A DNA stretch of 64,000 nucleotides from Plotosus lineatus (lineage: Eukaryota > Chordata > Actinopteri > Siluriformes > Plotosidae), in assembly GCA_024760905.1 (NCBI GenBank), contig CM045735.1:13209249-13273248 (forward strand), written 5' to 3'. Made by a program: the position numbers and the translations under genes. This document shows positions 55,265 to 64,000 of the stretch, in pieces. Below the pieces are notes generated by a model. It saw nothing but the letters and a program-made list of their open reading frames with translations, was not told the origin of the DNA and did no database searches. Every line of letters begins with the position of its first letter. Positions within the stretch are counted from its first letter, which is position 1.

Positions 55265-55530
55265 TTATAGTAGTAGTAAGCCTCCGTCAGTCTCGAAGGA
55301 CTATGGAGCGGCGCTCTGGCTGGTCTCCCGGCTGGTGATACTCTCCAGTGCGCAGAGCCTGGGTAGGAAGTATGGAGAACAAGCTGTTGCCCAAGCAGCA
55401 AGTCCTCTCTCTTGGAGCCACCGGAAGGATCCAATGGAAGGGCAGAAGCCGATACTACTGGGTTCCAGTGCCGCTGCAGGAGTTGCCAGAACGTTACTGT
55501 AAATGAACTACCTCAGGGGACTCCGACTTC
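55265..55530. other. GC-richer island of unknown nature
   Basis: 'tagtagtaagcctccgtcag' to 'ccgctgcaggagttgccaga': clearly higher GC and CpG than its surroundings, with abrupt borders. An 84-codon frame is open (55248-55502, plus) but has no recognised motif. Most likely an unclassified dispersed repeat or an exon-like fragment. Confidence 0.35.
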
Positions 55531-55559
55531 TGATTAGAAACACACTGAGTTCTATACAG

Positions 55560-55762
55560 CCTACTCTTAACGAAAGTCAGCAAAGGTTCTTTTACATGCC
55601 TCACAACATAGACAGTGAGAGACTTGGCCAGCCTTTGATAGCCCAGTTAGCTGCACTGGGGGGGGGACAGTGGCAACTTGTTGAGAGTGGGGCTTGACCC
55701 CCCCCCCCCCACTCTCGGATCAGTGATCCAACCGACATTACCACCAGGCTACCACTGCCCCA
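55560..55762 (-). mobile_element. SINE-B/B2, head and middle
   Basis: Reverse: 'cttaacgaaagtcagcaaag', 'gatagcccagttagctgcac', a C run at 55698-55710 in the B-box region, head 'ccaccaggctaccactgccc'. The tail is missing. Confidence 0.8.
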
Positions 55763-56248
55763 TATATTCCCTTCCATGAACAAGTTATTAAAATGAACTA
55801 ATCTTGATATCCGTAGGATACGTGCATGGGGCTTGAGAGTCAAGTATGGGAAATCAAATGGGCCCTCTGCTTTTAGGCAGTGTCTAAATCTACATATTAT
55901 TTCTTGTCTCTGAGAGTTACAGTGCATGAAGCTTCATGGCAGTACATTTATAATGCTAGACCTCACCTTGTTTCCATTCATTCAAATTTAAGAGGCATGA
56001 GTGTTATAGGTGGCAAAAAATAGGTAGGTTTACAGTTACAGAGTGCCTGGTTCAACTCTAAGCAATTCCAGAGTGCCTAGTTCAACCCTGAGCTCAGGGT
56101 TCTGTCTGTCTGAAGTCATTTACATGTTCTTCAAGTACCCATGTCAGCTAGCACTGTGTTTAATAATTTATTTTCTGTGCAGGGAATATTGCTGGCTTCA
56201 TGTGCTATTGTATTTATAGTAAAATAAGAGTTATAGACTCATTAATTT
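55763..56248. other. non-repetitive stretch
   Basis: 'agagtgcctggttcaactct' and 'agagtgcctagttcaaccct' form a short direct repeat at 56039-56090. Nothing else recognised. Confidence 0.35.
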
Positions 56249-56587
56249 CAGAGATGAAAATGTTGGGGTTCTCTTTAGGAGTAACGAGGATGGATAGGAT
56301 CAGGAATGAGTTCATCAGAGGGACAGCACATGTAAGATGTTTTGTAGACAAAGTCAGAGAGGCTAGATTGAGATGGTTTGGACATGTATATTGGTAGTAG
56401 GATGCTGAGGTTGGAACTGCCAGGCAGAAGGCCGAGAGGAAGACCAAAGAGGAGATTTATGAATGTGGTGAAGGAGGACTTGAAGGTAGTCGGTGTAAGA
56501 GAAGAAGATGCAGAAGATACGGTGAGATGGAGGCCGGTGATTCGCTGTGGCGACCCCTGAAGGGAACAGCCGAAAGGAAAAGAAGAA
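56249..56587 (+). mobile_element. RTE 3' end, 5'-truncated insertion
   Basis: Encodes the RTE C-terminus ('MLGFSLGVTRMDRIRNEFIR', 'GTAHVRCFVDKVREARLRWF', then a 22-base gap, 'GSRMLRLELPGRRPRGRPKR') to 'CGDP' and a stop, followed by 'gggaacagccgaaaggaaaa'. Flanked by GACTCATTAATTT (56236-56248) and GACTCATTCATTT (56588-56600), a 13-bp duplication with one difference. Confidence 0.9.
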
Positions 56588-56639
56588 GACTCATTCATTT
56601 GACTTCAACACCCCCAAGTCATAACGTTAAGTGTCGTAA

Positions 56640-57085
56640 TGTGAAATGTGCGAGGGTGTTTCTGAATGGAGTTTGCATGTTCTCCCCATGCATTTGTGGG
56701 GTTGTTCTGGGTATTCTGGTTTCCTCCCATAGTTCAAATACACGCATATTAGATTATTTCTGTTGGGCTTTTTACACCCGAGCCAAAGTGGCTCATCAGG
56801 CCGGTGCTTATCCCCGGTTTCTGTAGCGTGAAGCAACCAGGAGTTCAACTCCTCTTCGATGGGACGCTAGTCCATCGCAGGTTACCTTCCCAGTATATTT
56901 TTACTGGTACCCATTTATACTGCTTGGTGAACAGAGGCACACTTGTGGTTGAGACCTTGCCCAGGAGTCTTAGCACAGTGAGGGTCTAACTGGGATTTGA
57001 ACACATAACCTCCTGATCATGAGCACAGCACCCTAACCACTACGCAACCGGCCCCTATTAGGTTATTTGGTGGTTCCAAATTGTG
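56640..57085 (+). mobile_element. SINE-C interrupted by SINE-A
   Basis: Body 'ggagtttgcatgttctcccc', 'tggtttcctcccatagttca' at 56670-56750, then 'ggttatttggtggttccaaa' after the SINE-A. Target duplication TATTAGATTATTT/TATTAGGTTATTT around the insert. Confidence 0.75.
56760..57055 (-). mobile_element. SINE-A, near full length
   Basis: Minus strand: head GGGGCCGGTTGCGTAGTGGT, A box TAGTGGTTAGGGTG, B box GTTCAAATCCC, then the family body to 'cccgagccaaagtggctcat' at the 3' end. Confidence 0.88.
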
Positions 57086-57282
57086 TTGTAAAAAATAAAT
57101 CCATAGTTCTTCAAGATAAACACTGCAGTTTCTTTAGCCGATGTTTGGTTGGGGCTTGAGTTAAATACCTCAATATTAAAGTAAAACATTGTCATTTTAG
57201 AGCCATCTCTTTGCGTTCAGGTGAATTGCAGAAGAAGCCTTACTTTTATCTCCAACAGATGCTAGTCCCCTTTCTTTGAAAT

Positions 57283-57531
57283 TATATGTGAGGCGCTCCA
57301 CCGTATGTAGGAGTTTGTTGCCAGTGACGTATGGTGCTTGTGAGACAAAGCGCGGCTTATCCGGACTTCCGATCTTTCAAGTGAGCAAGTGCACGTTGAA
57401 TACTTGTTTAGTACTCGATCTTCACTTGCTCACTTGAAAAATCGGAAGTTCGCATAAGCCGCGCTTTGTCTCACAAGCACCATACGTCACTTGCGACAAA
57501 CTCCTACATTCGGTGGAGCGCCTCACATATA
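57283..57531. mobile_element. 249-bp near-perfect hairpin (palindromic MITE)
   Basis: Arms 57283-57391 and 57423-57531 are 109 bases each with 6 mismatches (about 94% complementary), no gaps, and a 31-base loop. Arm landmarks: TATATGTGAGGCGCTCCACC at the outside, 'gacaaagcgcggcttat' in the middle, 'caagtgagcaagtg' next to the loop. CpG content is well above the neighbours. No coding capacity. Class unassigned; flanking bases do not show a clear target duplication beyond TA. Confidence 0.92.
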
Positions 57532-57651
57532 GTGTTTCCTGAACACTTAGGGTCTATCTGTGGCCGTTGCCTGTTCTAGTTAGAATTGTATTATAAGTCA
57601 CACATATGAATCATGCTTTGAAAGGAATGCATTTAAGAGTATATATAAGAG

Positions 57652-57785
57652 TAGGCTGCATAGCTGTCATCATGTGACATACTCTGTGATGGCCTGGCGA
57701 GCTGTCCACGGTGTACTCAGCCCTCCCTCAGAGTCGGCCGAGATAGCCTTCCCATGATCCTAATTAGGATTAAGCAGATGACGGA
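57652..57785 (+). mobile_element. SINE-B2/C tail fragment
   Basis: 'ctgtgatggcctggcgagct', 'ccacggtgtactcagccctc', to 'cctaattaggattaagcaga'. Confidence 0.8.
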
Positions 57786-58126
57786 TATTTTACATTAGGT
57801 GACATAATTCTGTAGTCATTCTTCAAAAATGAAGGGAAATTCAAAAAAGCTGTTATTTTATTTCAACAAGGAGTAACACAGCATTCGCTTTTACCCGTCA
57901 CTTCCTGCTGTTTTCTGCCAGAAGAAGCTCATACTGCTTTAATAACCATCATTGTTCATCATTGGCTTTCAGAAACATATTTCCGGGTGTTCTTAGAAAT
58001 ATCTGACAATGCATAAAACAAGCACAAGAGCCCAGCAGTGAGTCTGAGAGTGCATGCAAAGTAATCCAATCACAGAGTTACCATATTCACAAAGAAAAAA
58101 AAATCAATTTGTTATTTTTATATCTC

Positions 58127-58157
<31 letters not shown>

Positions 58158-58402
58158 ACATACACACACATAGAAAACCTATCATTTGGCTTCATAGAAA
58201 CATTATAAATCTAGTCCATTGCAAAACATTTTGAAATAGCAAGCATTCCATGTAGCCGAAAAATCTGTGTCTGGGCTCGAACAGAATGTACAGATCCTCA
58301 TTTTTCCTTTCATGGAGATGTTGAAAAGTTTTTATATATAATATTAATATTACACATCTTACTGCAAACTCCAAATGAGTCATGATGCCACAGTTAATAA
58401 GT

Positions 58403-58438
<36 letters not shown>

Positions 58439-58884
58439 AAGGCATTAAAGATGTGCGAATGTGTTAGTTATGTTGTACATGTGTAGGTACTGAAAGTATG
58501 GCACAACCCAAATGGAGTGGTGAGTCTCAAATCCTTATATGATTTCACTGAGTGTCTCCGGTGGAGGTGTTTTTATTTCAAGGCCTCTGAGCAAGTGTGT
58601 GTGTCATTGAGTGTGGGTCGATATGGACATTCGATGAAGTTTTTCCAACAAGAACTTTTTGTTTTTTTCATGACTTCATGAGTATACTGTGAGGACTCAA
58701 TATTCCCACAGTGATCATGAATTGTGCTGATTCATCTCATATAGCATTAAAATCACATGCTTTAATAGTATTTATTTTTTGATTCTGATGTATGCTACAG
58801 TAATAATTTTGCAAGGGAAAATTGGCTTCTGCATCAAACCCAAGTGAAGTGAGCCCACAATTATAAGCAATGAGCACGCACACT
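57786..58884. other. mostly unique stretch
   Basis: A C run (58127-58143) runs into a short (CA)n. A T run lies at 58407-58433. No gene recognised. Confidence 0.4.
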
Positions 58885-59098
58885 CGGAACAGTCGGCTGC
58901 CCCACATTGTGGCACTTGGAGAACAACTGAGGATTGGGTGCCTTGATCAAGGGCACTTCGGCCATGAAGGTGGAAGAAGGAAACATACTGCTCAACCCCA
59001 CAGCCCACTGCAACACATTTTTACGACCCGGTTCGGGAATCAAACCAGCAATCTTTTAGTCTCAAACTCTCTTCTCTAACTATGAGACCATGGTGTCC
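58885..59098 (-). mobile_element. SINE-E
   Basis: Reverse: 'gtgccttgatcaagggcact' (agrees with 'cccttgagcaaggaacctta' at 5.5 kb), B box 'gttcgggaatcaaaccagca', head 'ctctaactatgagaccatgg'. Confidence 0.75.
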
Positions 59099-59408
59099 CC
59101 TAATATATGAGCTGTATGATGATTTCGTACTACTGTGACGTACTGTGTGTACGTACTATTAGCAAGTGTGCTAATATTTTCATGATTGTTGTAAAATTAT
59201 CAATTTCCCGGTGGAAACATTAACACCGTATTGTATTGGGCTACATCACACCATCCTGACATTAATAACTTTTTTGTAAGCTCACATGCCCGAGGGTTTA
59301 TTTTTTTGTTTATGTTTTTTGTCCAGGCACATACAAATTTAATGTTATATCTTATCACCAAGGTTTTCCCTTTCAGAATAAAAGTTGCTTCTTTTTATTG
59401 TGTTTATT
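59099..59408. other. non-repetitive stretch
   Basis: Nothing recognised. Confidence 0.35.
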
Positions 59409-59605
59409 CATTCATTTTTCGAAGTGGGAGGGAGGGGGGGGGGGGGGCACCCATCTCAGCCGACATCCAACATTTTCCCTCCTTTGATAACCCAGTTAGC
59501 TGCAATTGGGGGACAGCAGTAACAAGCATTGGTACTAGGGTTTGAACCCCTGATCTTGTGATCAGTAATCCAGCACCCTACCCCCAGGCCACCACTGCCC
59601 TTATT
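59409..59605 (-). mobile_element. SINE-B2, internally deleted
   Basis: AATG end and a short C-type tail ('acccatctcagccgacatcc') join the B middle ('gataacccagttagctgcaa') and head ('tttgaacccctgatc', 'ccaggccaccactgccc'). Confidence 0.75.
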
Positions 59606-59636
59606 TGTTATTTCTAAAATATATTTTTCTTTTTAA

Positions 59637-60031
59637 CTTTCTTTGACAGGAGTCAGAGTTGGAGGTAGCAGAGATGAAAATGTTGAGGTTCTCTTTGGGA
59701 GTAACGAGGATGGATAGGATCAGAAATGAGTACATCAGAGGGACAGCACATGTTAGATGTTTTGGAGACAAAGTCAGAGAGGCTAGATTGAGATGGTTTG
59801 GACATGTACAGAGGAGGGATAGTGAGTATATTGGTCGTAGGATGCTGAGGTTGGAACTACCAGGCAAAAGGCCCAGAGGAAGACCAAAGAGAAGATTTAT
59901 GGACGCGGTGAATGCGGACATGAAGGTCGTTGGAGTAAGAGTAGAAGATGCAGAGGATAGGGAGAGATGGAGGCAGATCATTTGCTGTGGCGACCCCTGA
60001 AGGGAACAGCTGAAAGGAAAAGAAGAAGAAG
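59637..60031 (+). mobile_element. RTE 3' end, 5'-truncated insertion
   Basis: Encodes 'VAEMKMLRFSLGVTRMDRIR' through 'LELPGKRPRGRPKRRFMDAV' to 'ICCGDP' and stop without a frame break (59659-60000). ATTTTTCTTTTTAA is repeated perfectly at 59623-59636 and 60032-60045. Confidence 0.92.
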
Positions 60032-60059
60032 ATTTTTCTTTTTAAATTTATTGCCCAAT

Positions 60060-60705
60060 CCAAGTGTCTCATTATGACAAAGCTTATCCCCAGTTTCCTT
60101 AGCATGAAACAAATAGGAGTTCTCCTCCTTCTAGAAGGAATGCTAGTTGCCATCTCAGTACCTTTAATGCTTATTTATACTGTTTATACTGCTGGGTAGG
60201 GGCAGTGGTGGTCTCGTGGTATAGGGCGCTGGATCGCTGATCCAAAGGTTGGGGGTTCGAGTCCCACTCTCCACAAGGTTGTCACTGTCCTCCCCAGTGC
60301 GGCTAACTGGGTTATCAAAGGCGGGCCATGTCTCTCACTGTCTATGGTGAGAGGTTCATGTATAAGAACCATTGCTGACTTTCGTAAAGAATAGCTGCAA
60401 AGCCATCAGCGTGTTTCTGTCCCTTGCTAAAAAAAAAGGGTTATGACAGGAAGGGCATCCGACGTAAAAACCTCTACCAAATCAAATCTGCGAATCAGAT
60501 GATTTGCTGTGGCGACTCCCGAGTAAAAGGGAAAAAGCCAAAAGGAAGACAGACAGACAGACAATACTGCTGGGTGGACAGAGGTACACTTGTGGTCAAG
60601 AAAATGCTCAGGGTATTGGCACGGTGGGGGTCTAGCAGGGATTTGAACCCACAACCTCTCAATTAGAAGCCTAGCACCCGAATCACTACACCACTCGGCC
60701 GACCA
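60060..60705 (-). mobile_element. SINE-A interrupted by SINE-B
   Basis: Body at 60060-60197 ('gcttatccccagtttcctta', 'ttatttatactgtttatact') and head at 60564-60705 ('aatactgctgggtggacaga', B box 'gggatttgaacccacaacct', head 'cactacaccactcggcc'). Confidence 0.85.
60198..60563 (+). mobile_element. SINE-B, full length, with target duplication
   Basis: Head GGGGCAGTGGTGGTCTCGTG, B box GGTTCGAGTCCC (perfect), middle 'aactgggttatcaaaggcgg', RTE 5' part 'caggaagggcatccgacgta', RTE-like 3' end 'gatgatttgctgtggcgact', ending in CAGA repeats. ATACTGCTGGGT is repeated at 60186-60197 and 60564-60575. The best copy for defining the family. Confidence 0.93.
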
Positions 60706-60807
60706 GACAAAACATGCTAGCTGCTTTTTTTTTTTTTTTTTTTTGTCATTCATTCTATATTCGTTAGGAAACTGTTGAATCTGCCAGCAGAATACCAGCG
60801 CAGGACT
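60706..60807. other. T run and short spacer
   Basis: T run at 60725-60744. Confidence 0.5.
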
Positions 60808-61146
60808 TCATTCATTCATTCATTTTCTGAACCGCTTCATCCTAATTAGGGTCAGGGGGAGCCTGGTGCCCATCTCAGCCAACTTGGATGAGGGCAGACT
60901 ACACCCTGGACATCTCGCCAGGCCATCGCAGAGTGGAAACATGCTAATGGCTATGCAGCTACTCTTGATGAAAGCTAGCAATGGTTCTTTTACAGCCTCA
61001 CACTATAGACAGTGAGATGCATGGCCGGCCTTTGATAACCCAGTTAGCTGCACTGAGGGGACAATGTCAACTCATTGAGAATGGGGCTTGAACCCCCAAC
61101 CTGGGATCGGTGGTCCAGCACCTCACTACTCGGCCACCACTGCCCA
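60808..61146 (-). mobile_element. SINE-B2, full length
   Basis: Reverse: (ATTC)n, 'cttcatcctaattagggtca', 'catctcgccaggccatcgca', then B middle 'gataacccagttagctgcac', B box 'gggcttgaacccccaacc', head 'cactactcggccaccactgc'. Confidence 0.9.
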
Positions 61147-61894
61147 GCACATTTTGAATGAAGTAATCATATCACTTCATCCCCTTCAGGCTTTCTGCAT
61201 GTAAGCGCACAGGAAAGTGGGCACCGCTTACCCTGGGTACGAGTTACTCCAGGAGGTTTACCATGTGATCAACAAACAAACAATCACTAGGTTTTGCATA
61301 CAGTAACTTTAATTGTTATTGCTGTTAAACACCTGCTCCTCAGTGTATAGTTAACACTATTTACTGTCAGAGAACAGATGACTGTGTTCATGTTCATGAT
61401 GACTGTGTTTAGCTGGTTCTGTTACCAGTGCCATGCAAATGTCCGGTGAATGCTTCAGATGATATCAGGTGGTAGACTGGACCTGAAAGGAAGAGAAATC
61501 TGTAACAGGCGAATACAAAAGTACAGCAAACTGCAGCACATTGAGATAAATGCCGAATCCTCTTGCCATAAAGTCAGAAAATGAGGGGATGTTTAGAATA
61601 AGTAAGCACTGGCAAGAGTCCAGGGTCCCCATTAAAAACATTACTGCAATTGGACTGCGTTGCAACTTCACTAATATGAAATGAATACAATTAAAATGTC
61701 TACAAATTCATGTTATGAGCATGCCCTCATGGTACAAATATTTATAACTGATCACTCAATCCAAAAGAAGCTGATAAGAAGTTTAAAATAAATCAAAGAT
61801 TAAACATTTTCTGATTAGGGAAGAAAACATGCATCCTGTTGTCTAAGAGGGTCTCAGGTTATTAACTCAGAGATGTTACTTGCGTGGACATGTG
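61147..61894. other. unique stretch
   Basis: Repeat-free apart from short A/T tracts. No coding frame supported. Could be intronic. Confidence 0.3.
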
Positions 61895-62100
61895 GTGACC
61901 CCACAAGCACTCATCACACTCGTCCCACAGCAAGGTGTGCATGTTCTCCATATTTTTGTGAGTTTATGATCCAAACACATAGATATTAGGCTAATTGGTT
62001 ATACTGGGTTGCCCCAGATGGTGCTGGCCCTCCAACAGACAGGAGAGCTAAGAGTACCATGGCTTTTGGGATTGGATCCAGTTTCCCTGTGACCCTAAGT
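61895..62100 (+). mobile_element. SINE-C, diverged
   Basis: 'tgtgcatgttctccatattt', 'attaggctaattggttatac', 'gatccagtttccctgtgacc'. Head absent. Confidence 0.6.
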
Positions 62101-62124
62101 GGTAATAAATGGTGGTGGGAGCGG

Positions 62125-62479
62125 TGGGCAGTGGTGGCCTAGTGGTATAGGTATGGTGCTGGATTGCTAATCCTAAGGTTGGGGGTTCGAGTCCCACTCT
62201 CCACAAGGTTGTCACTGTCCCCCACCTCCCCAATGCAGCTAACTGGGTTATCAAAGGTGGGCCATGTCGCTCACTGTCTATGGTGTGAGGTTCATGTTAA
62301 AGAACCATTGCTGACTTTCAACAAGAGTAGCTGCAAAACTGTAAGATTGTTCCCGCACTGTGATGGCCTGGCGAGCCATCCAGGTTGTACTCTGCCCTCA
62401 CCTGGAGTCGGCTGGAATGGGCGCCAGCATCCCTGCGACCCTAATTTGGATTAAGCGGTTACAGAAAATGAGCTGAACT
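62125..62479 (+). mobile_element. SINE-B2, full length
   Basis: Head GGGCAGTGGTGGCCTAGTGG, B box GGTTCGAGTCCC (perfect), middle 'aactgggttatcaaaggtgg', switch at about 62358 to the C tail, 'accctaatttggattaagcg'. Its 3' end is the target of the RTE fragment that follows. Confidence 0.9.
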
Positions 62480-62812
62480 ATGGATAGGATCAGAAATGAG
62501 TATATCAGAGGGACAACCCATGTAAGATGTTTTGGAGACAAAGTCAGAGAGGCTAGATTGAGATGGTTTGGACATGTTCAGAGGAGGGATAGTGAGTATA
62601 TTGGCAGTAGGATGCTGAGGTTGGAACTACCAGGCAGAAGGCCAGAAGGAAGACTAAAGAAGAGATTTATGGATGTAGTGAAGGACGACATGAAGGTCGT
62701 TGGAGTCAGAAAAGAAGATGCAGAGGACAGGGTGAGATGGAGGCGGATGATTTGCTGTGGCGACCCCTGAAGGAAACAGCCGAAAGTAAAAGAAGAAGAA
62801 GAAGAAGAAGAA
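62480..62812 (+). mobile_element. RTE 3' end, 5'-truncated insertion
   Basis: Encodes MDRIRNEYIRGTTHVRCFGD through 'LELPGRRPEGRLKKRF' to 'ICCGDP' and stop with no frame break. Ends in (GAA)n. GAAAATGAGCTGAACT, 16 bp, is perfectly duplicated at 62464-62479 and 62813-62828. Confidence 0.93.
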
Positions 62813-62854
62813 GAAAATGAGCTGAACTGGTGGTTGGAGCCATTAGGGTAAATG

Positions 62855-63140
62855 GTAAGTCTGCTGGGCTTTGTACACCCAAGTTGGCTCATCAGGCTGG
62901 TGCCTGTCCCCAGTTTCTGTAGCATGACGCAACTCGGAGTTCAACTTCTCCTGGATGGAATTCTACTTCATGGCAGATTACCTTCCCAGTATGTTTTTTT
63001 TTTTTTACTGGTATCCATTTACTGCTGGCTGGTCAGAGGCACACTTGTAGTCAAGACTTTGCACAGTGTGGGTCTAATGGGAATGGACCATACAGCCATG
63101 ACATCATGAGCTCAACACCCGAACCACCACTGGCCATTTC
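62855..63140 (-). mobile_element. SINE-A, diverged
   Basis: Reverse body 'ttggctcatcaggctggtgc', 'attaccttcccagtatgttt', 'tactggtatccatttactgc', head region 'cgaaccaccactggcca'. It has lost the middle of the head. Confidence 0.8.
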
Positions 63141-63212
63141 ACTGTGACGCATGAAGGTCTTTTTTTTTTTTTTTTTTTTTTAAATTGCCCAGAAATCTTT
63201 CAAATAATACAG
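63141..63212. repeat. T run and spacer
   Basis: T run at 63161-63181. Confidence 0.8.
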
Positions 63213-63505
63213 TGGCCCGGCATGGTGACGTAGTGGTTAGCACACCCACCTCACAGTAAGAAGACCCTTGGTTCGAGTTCTGTGCTTGGCATTTGTGTTT
63301 CTGTGCGGCGTGTCCTCATTGTTCTCTGCGCTCGTGTGGGTGCCCGGAGTAAACTCAAGTATGAGTTTGTGTGTGAATGTGTGTGTGTGATGGACTGACA
63401 AACTGTTTATGGTGCACCCTCCATTCACCCAGAGCCGGCTGAGATAGTCTTAAGCCTCCCTGTGACCCCCAGTACGATTAAGCAGTTCAGCAAATGAATG
63501 AATGA
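63213..63505 (+). mobile_element. SINE-C, internally shortened
   Basis: Head GGCCCGGCATGGTGACGTAG, A box TAGTGGTTAGCACACC, B box GGTTCGAGTTC, then a shortened body and the tail 'ccagtacgattaagcagttc' with AATG repeats. Confidence 0.85.
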
Positions 63506-63709
63506 CAATAAACTTGGATCCAGTGCGAACACATACAGCGTGTTAACACACTCAGTTCACGTGATCACTATAATTTTGAGCAACGTGAGTCCATGTGCTC
63601 CCCTAAAACTGCACACAAACCTAGTTTGTGCTCCACGACTCCACGTAAACAACATGATCGAATGTGGAAAAAAAAAAAAAAAAAAAAAGTGCACCATGTG
63701 TGCAGAAAA
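63506..63709. other. spacer with A run
   Basis: A run at 63667-63688. Nothing else recognised. Confidence 0.5.
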
Positions 63710-64000
63710 AGACGTGTGAAACCAGGGCAGGTGCGACTTTTACTTGATTTCAGGCTTCAGCACCGCGGTCAGTGCCGCAGAGGCTGCGCGTAAAGTGCTG
63801 ACGCGGGTCGTGCCTGATGCGCACCGGTTTTGACCGAAGACCTCAAGACTACTGGTCCATCAATGGAGCTCTTGTCCATCACTTGTCCCAGCTTCCAGGG
63901 GTTCTTTAACAGGGGAGAGAGAGAGAGGGAGAGAGAGGGAGAGAGAGAGAGAGAGAGAGACGAGGAGACGACACGGAGCTGCGAGGCGCGCATCTCCGCT
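63710..64000. promoter_or_regulatory. CpG-rich edge, possible promoter or 5' exon
   Basis: CpG density rises sharply ('gcaccgcggtcagtgccgca', 'gctgcgcgtaaagtgctgac', 'gcgaggcgcgcatctccgct'), in contrast to the CpG-poor remainder, and no dispersed repeat covers it. A (GA)n tract at 63917-63960 interrupts it. No coding frame is recognised. The window ends inside this block, so the gene it might serve, if any, lies to the right. Confidence 0.4.

Noticed and set aside
61465..61671. 68-codon minus-strand frame as a possible host exon
   Set aside because: No family resemblance and no convincing splice signals; kept only as unique sequence.

Overview
This is a stretch of vertebrate, almost certainly teleost fish, nuclear DNA. 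It is AT-rich and CpG-poor, full of long dinucleotide and tetranucleotide microsatellites, and packed with tRNA-derived SINEs, RTE and other AP-endonuclease LINEs, hAT, Tc1 and Tigger/pogo DNA elements in the mixture usual for fish. I recognise no host protein-coding exon and no cellular RNA gene. The only long intact reading frame belongs to a retrotransposon. The species cannot be told from the sequence alone.

Working family names used here (mine, not database names). SINE-A: tRNA head with 'GTTCGAATCCCACTGAGACC' and a body mentioning neither LINE. SINE-B: head 'GGGCAGTGGTGGCCTGGTGG' with a tail built from the 5' and 3' ends of the resident RTE LINE. SINE-B2: the SINE-B head with the tail of SINE-C. 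SINE-C: head 'GGTGGCATAGTGGTTAACAC' type, body with 'TTTCCTCCCACAGTCCAAAG', tail ending 'CCTAATTAGGATTAAGC' plus (AATG)n. SINE-D and SINE-E: two further tRNA-type SINEs. T1: MITE with ends CAGGGATCCCTC. T2: MITE with ends CAGTGGTACCTCACC. E: element with ends TACCCCCATTTCACTGGA.

Layout. 1-5.7 kb: microsatellites, SINE pieces, a Tc1 remnant and a 10-bp minisatellite. 5.7-8.3 kb: a LINE with an inverted 5' end bounded by a target duplication. 9-15 kb: SINEs, element E, a hAT MITE inside a SINE. 15.6-21.6 kb: two further hAT elements and a three-deep Tigger/Tigger/SINE nest. 25-26.6 kb: T2 nested in T1. 29.8-31.4 kb: a decayed Tc1 transposon with IR/DR ends. 33.5-35.1 kb: T2 and T1 copies. 35.2-38.3 kb: a full-length RTE LINE with an intact 1035-codon ORF and a perfect 18-bp target duplication, the most intact element here. 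42.7-45.8 kb: SINE interrupted by hAT interrupted by RTE. 46.6-47.5 kb: third T2. 49-50.7 kb: second deleted LINE. 51.2-52.4 kb: second E. 56-63.5 kb: 5'-truncated RTE inserts, SINEs, and a 249-bp near-perfect hairpin. The last 290 bases turn CpG-rich and may be the edge of a promoter lying beyond the window.

Functionally, only the RTE at 35.2 kb looks able to encode its own mobility (endonuclease plus reverse transcriptase). The SINE-B copies carry RTE end sequence and are therefore plausible parasites of that machinery. The DNA elements here are all non-autonomous or broken. Several unique stretches between repeats may be conserved non-coding DNA, but that cannot be judged without alignment.
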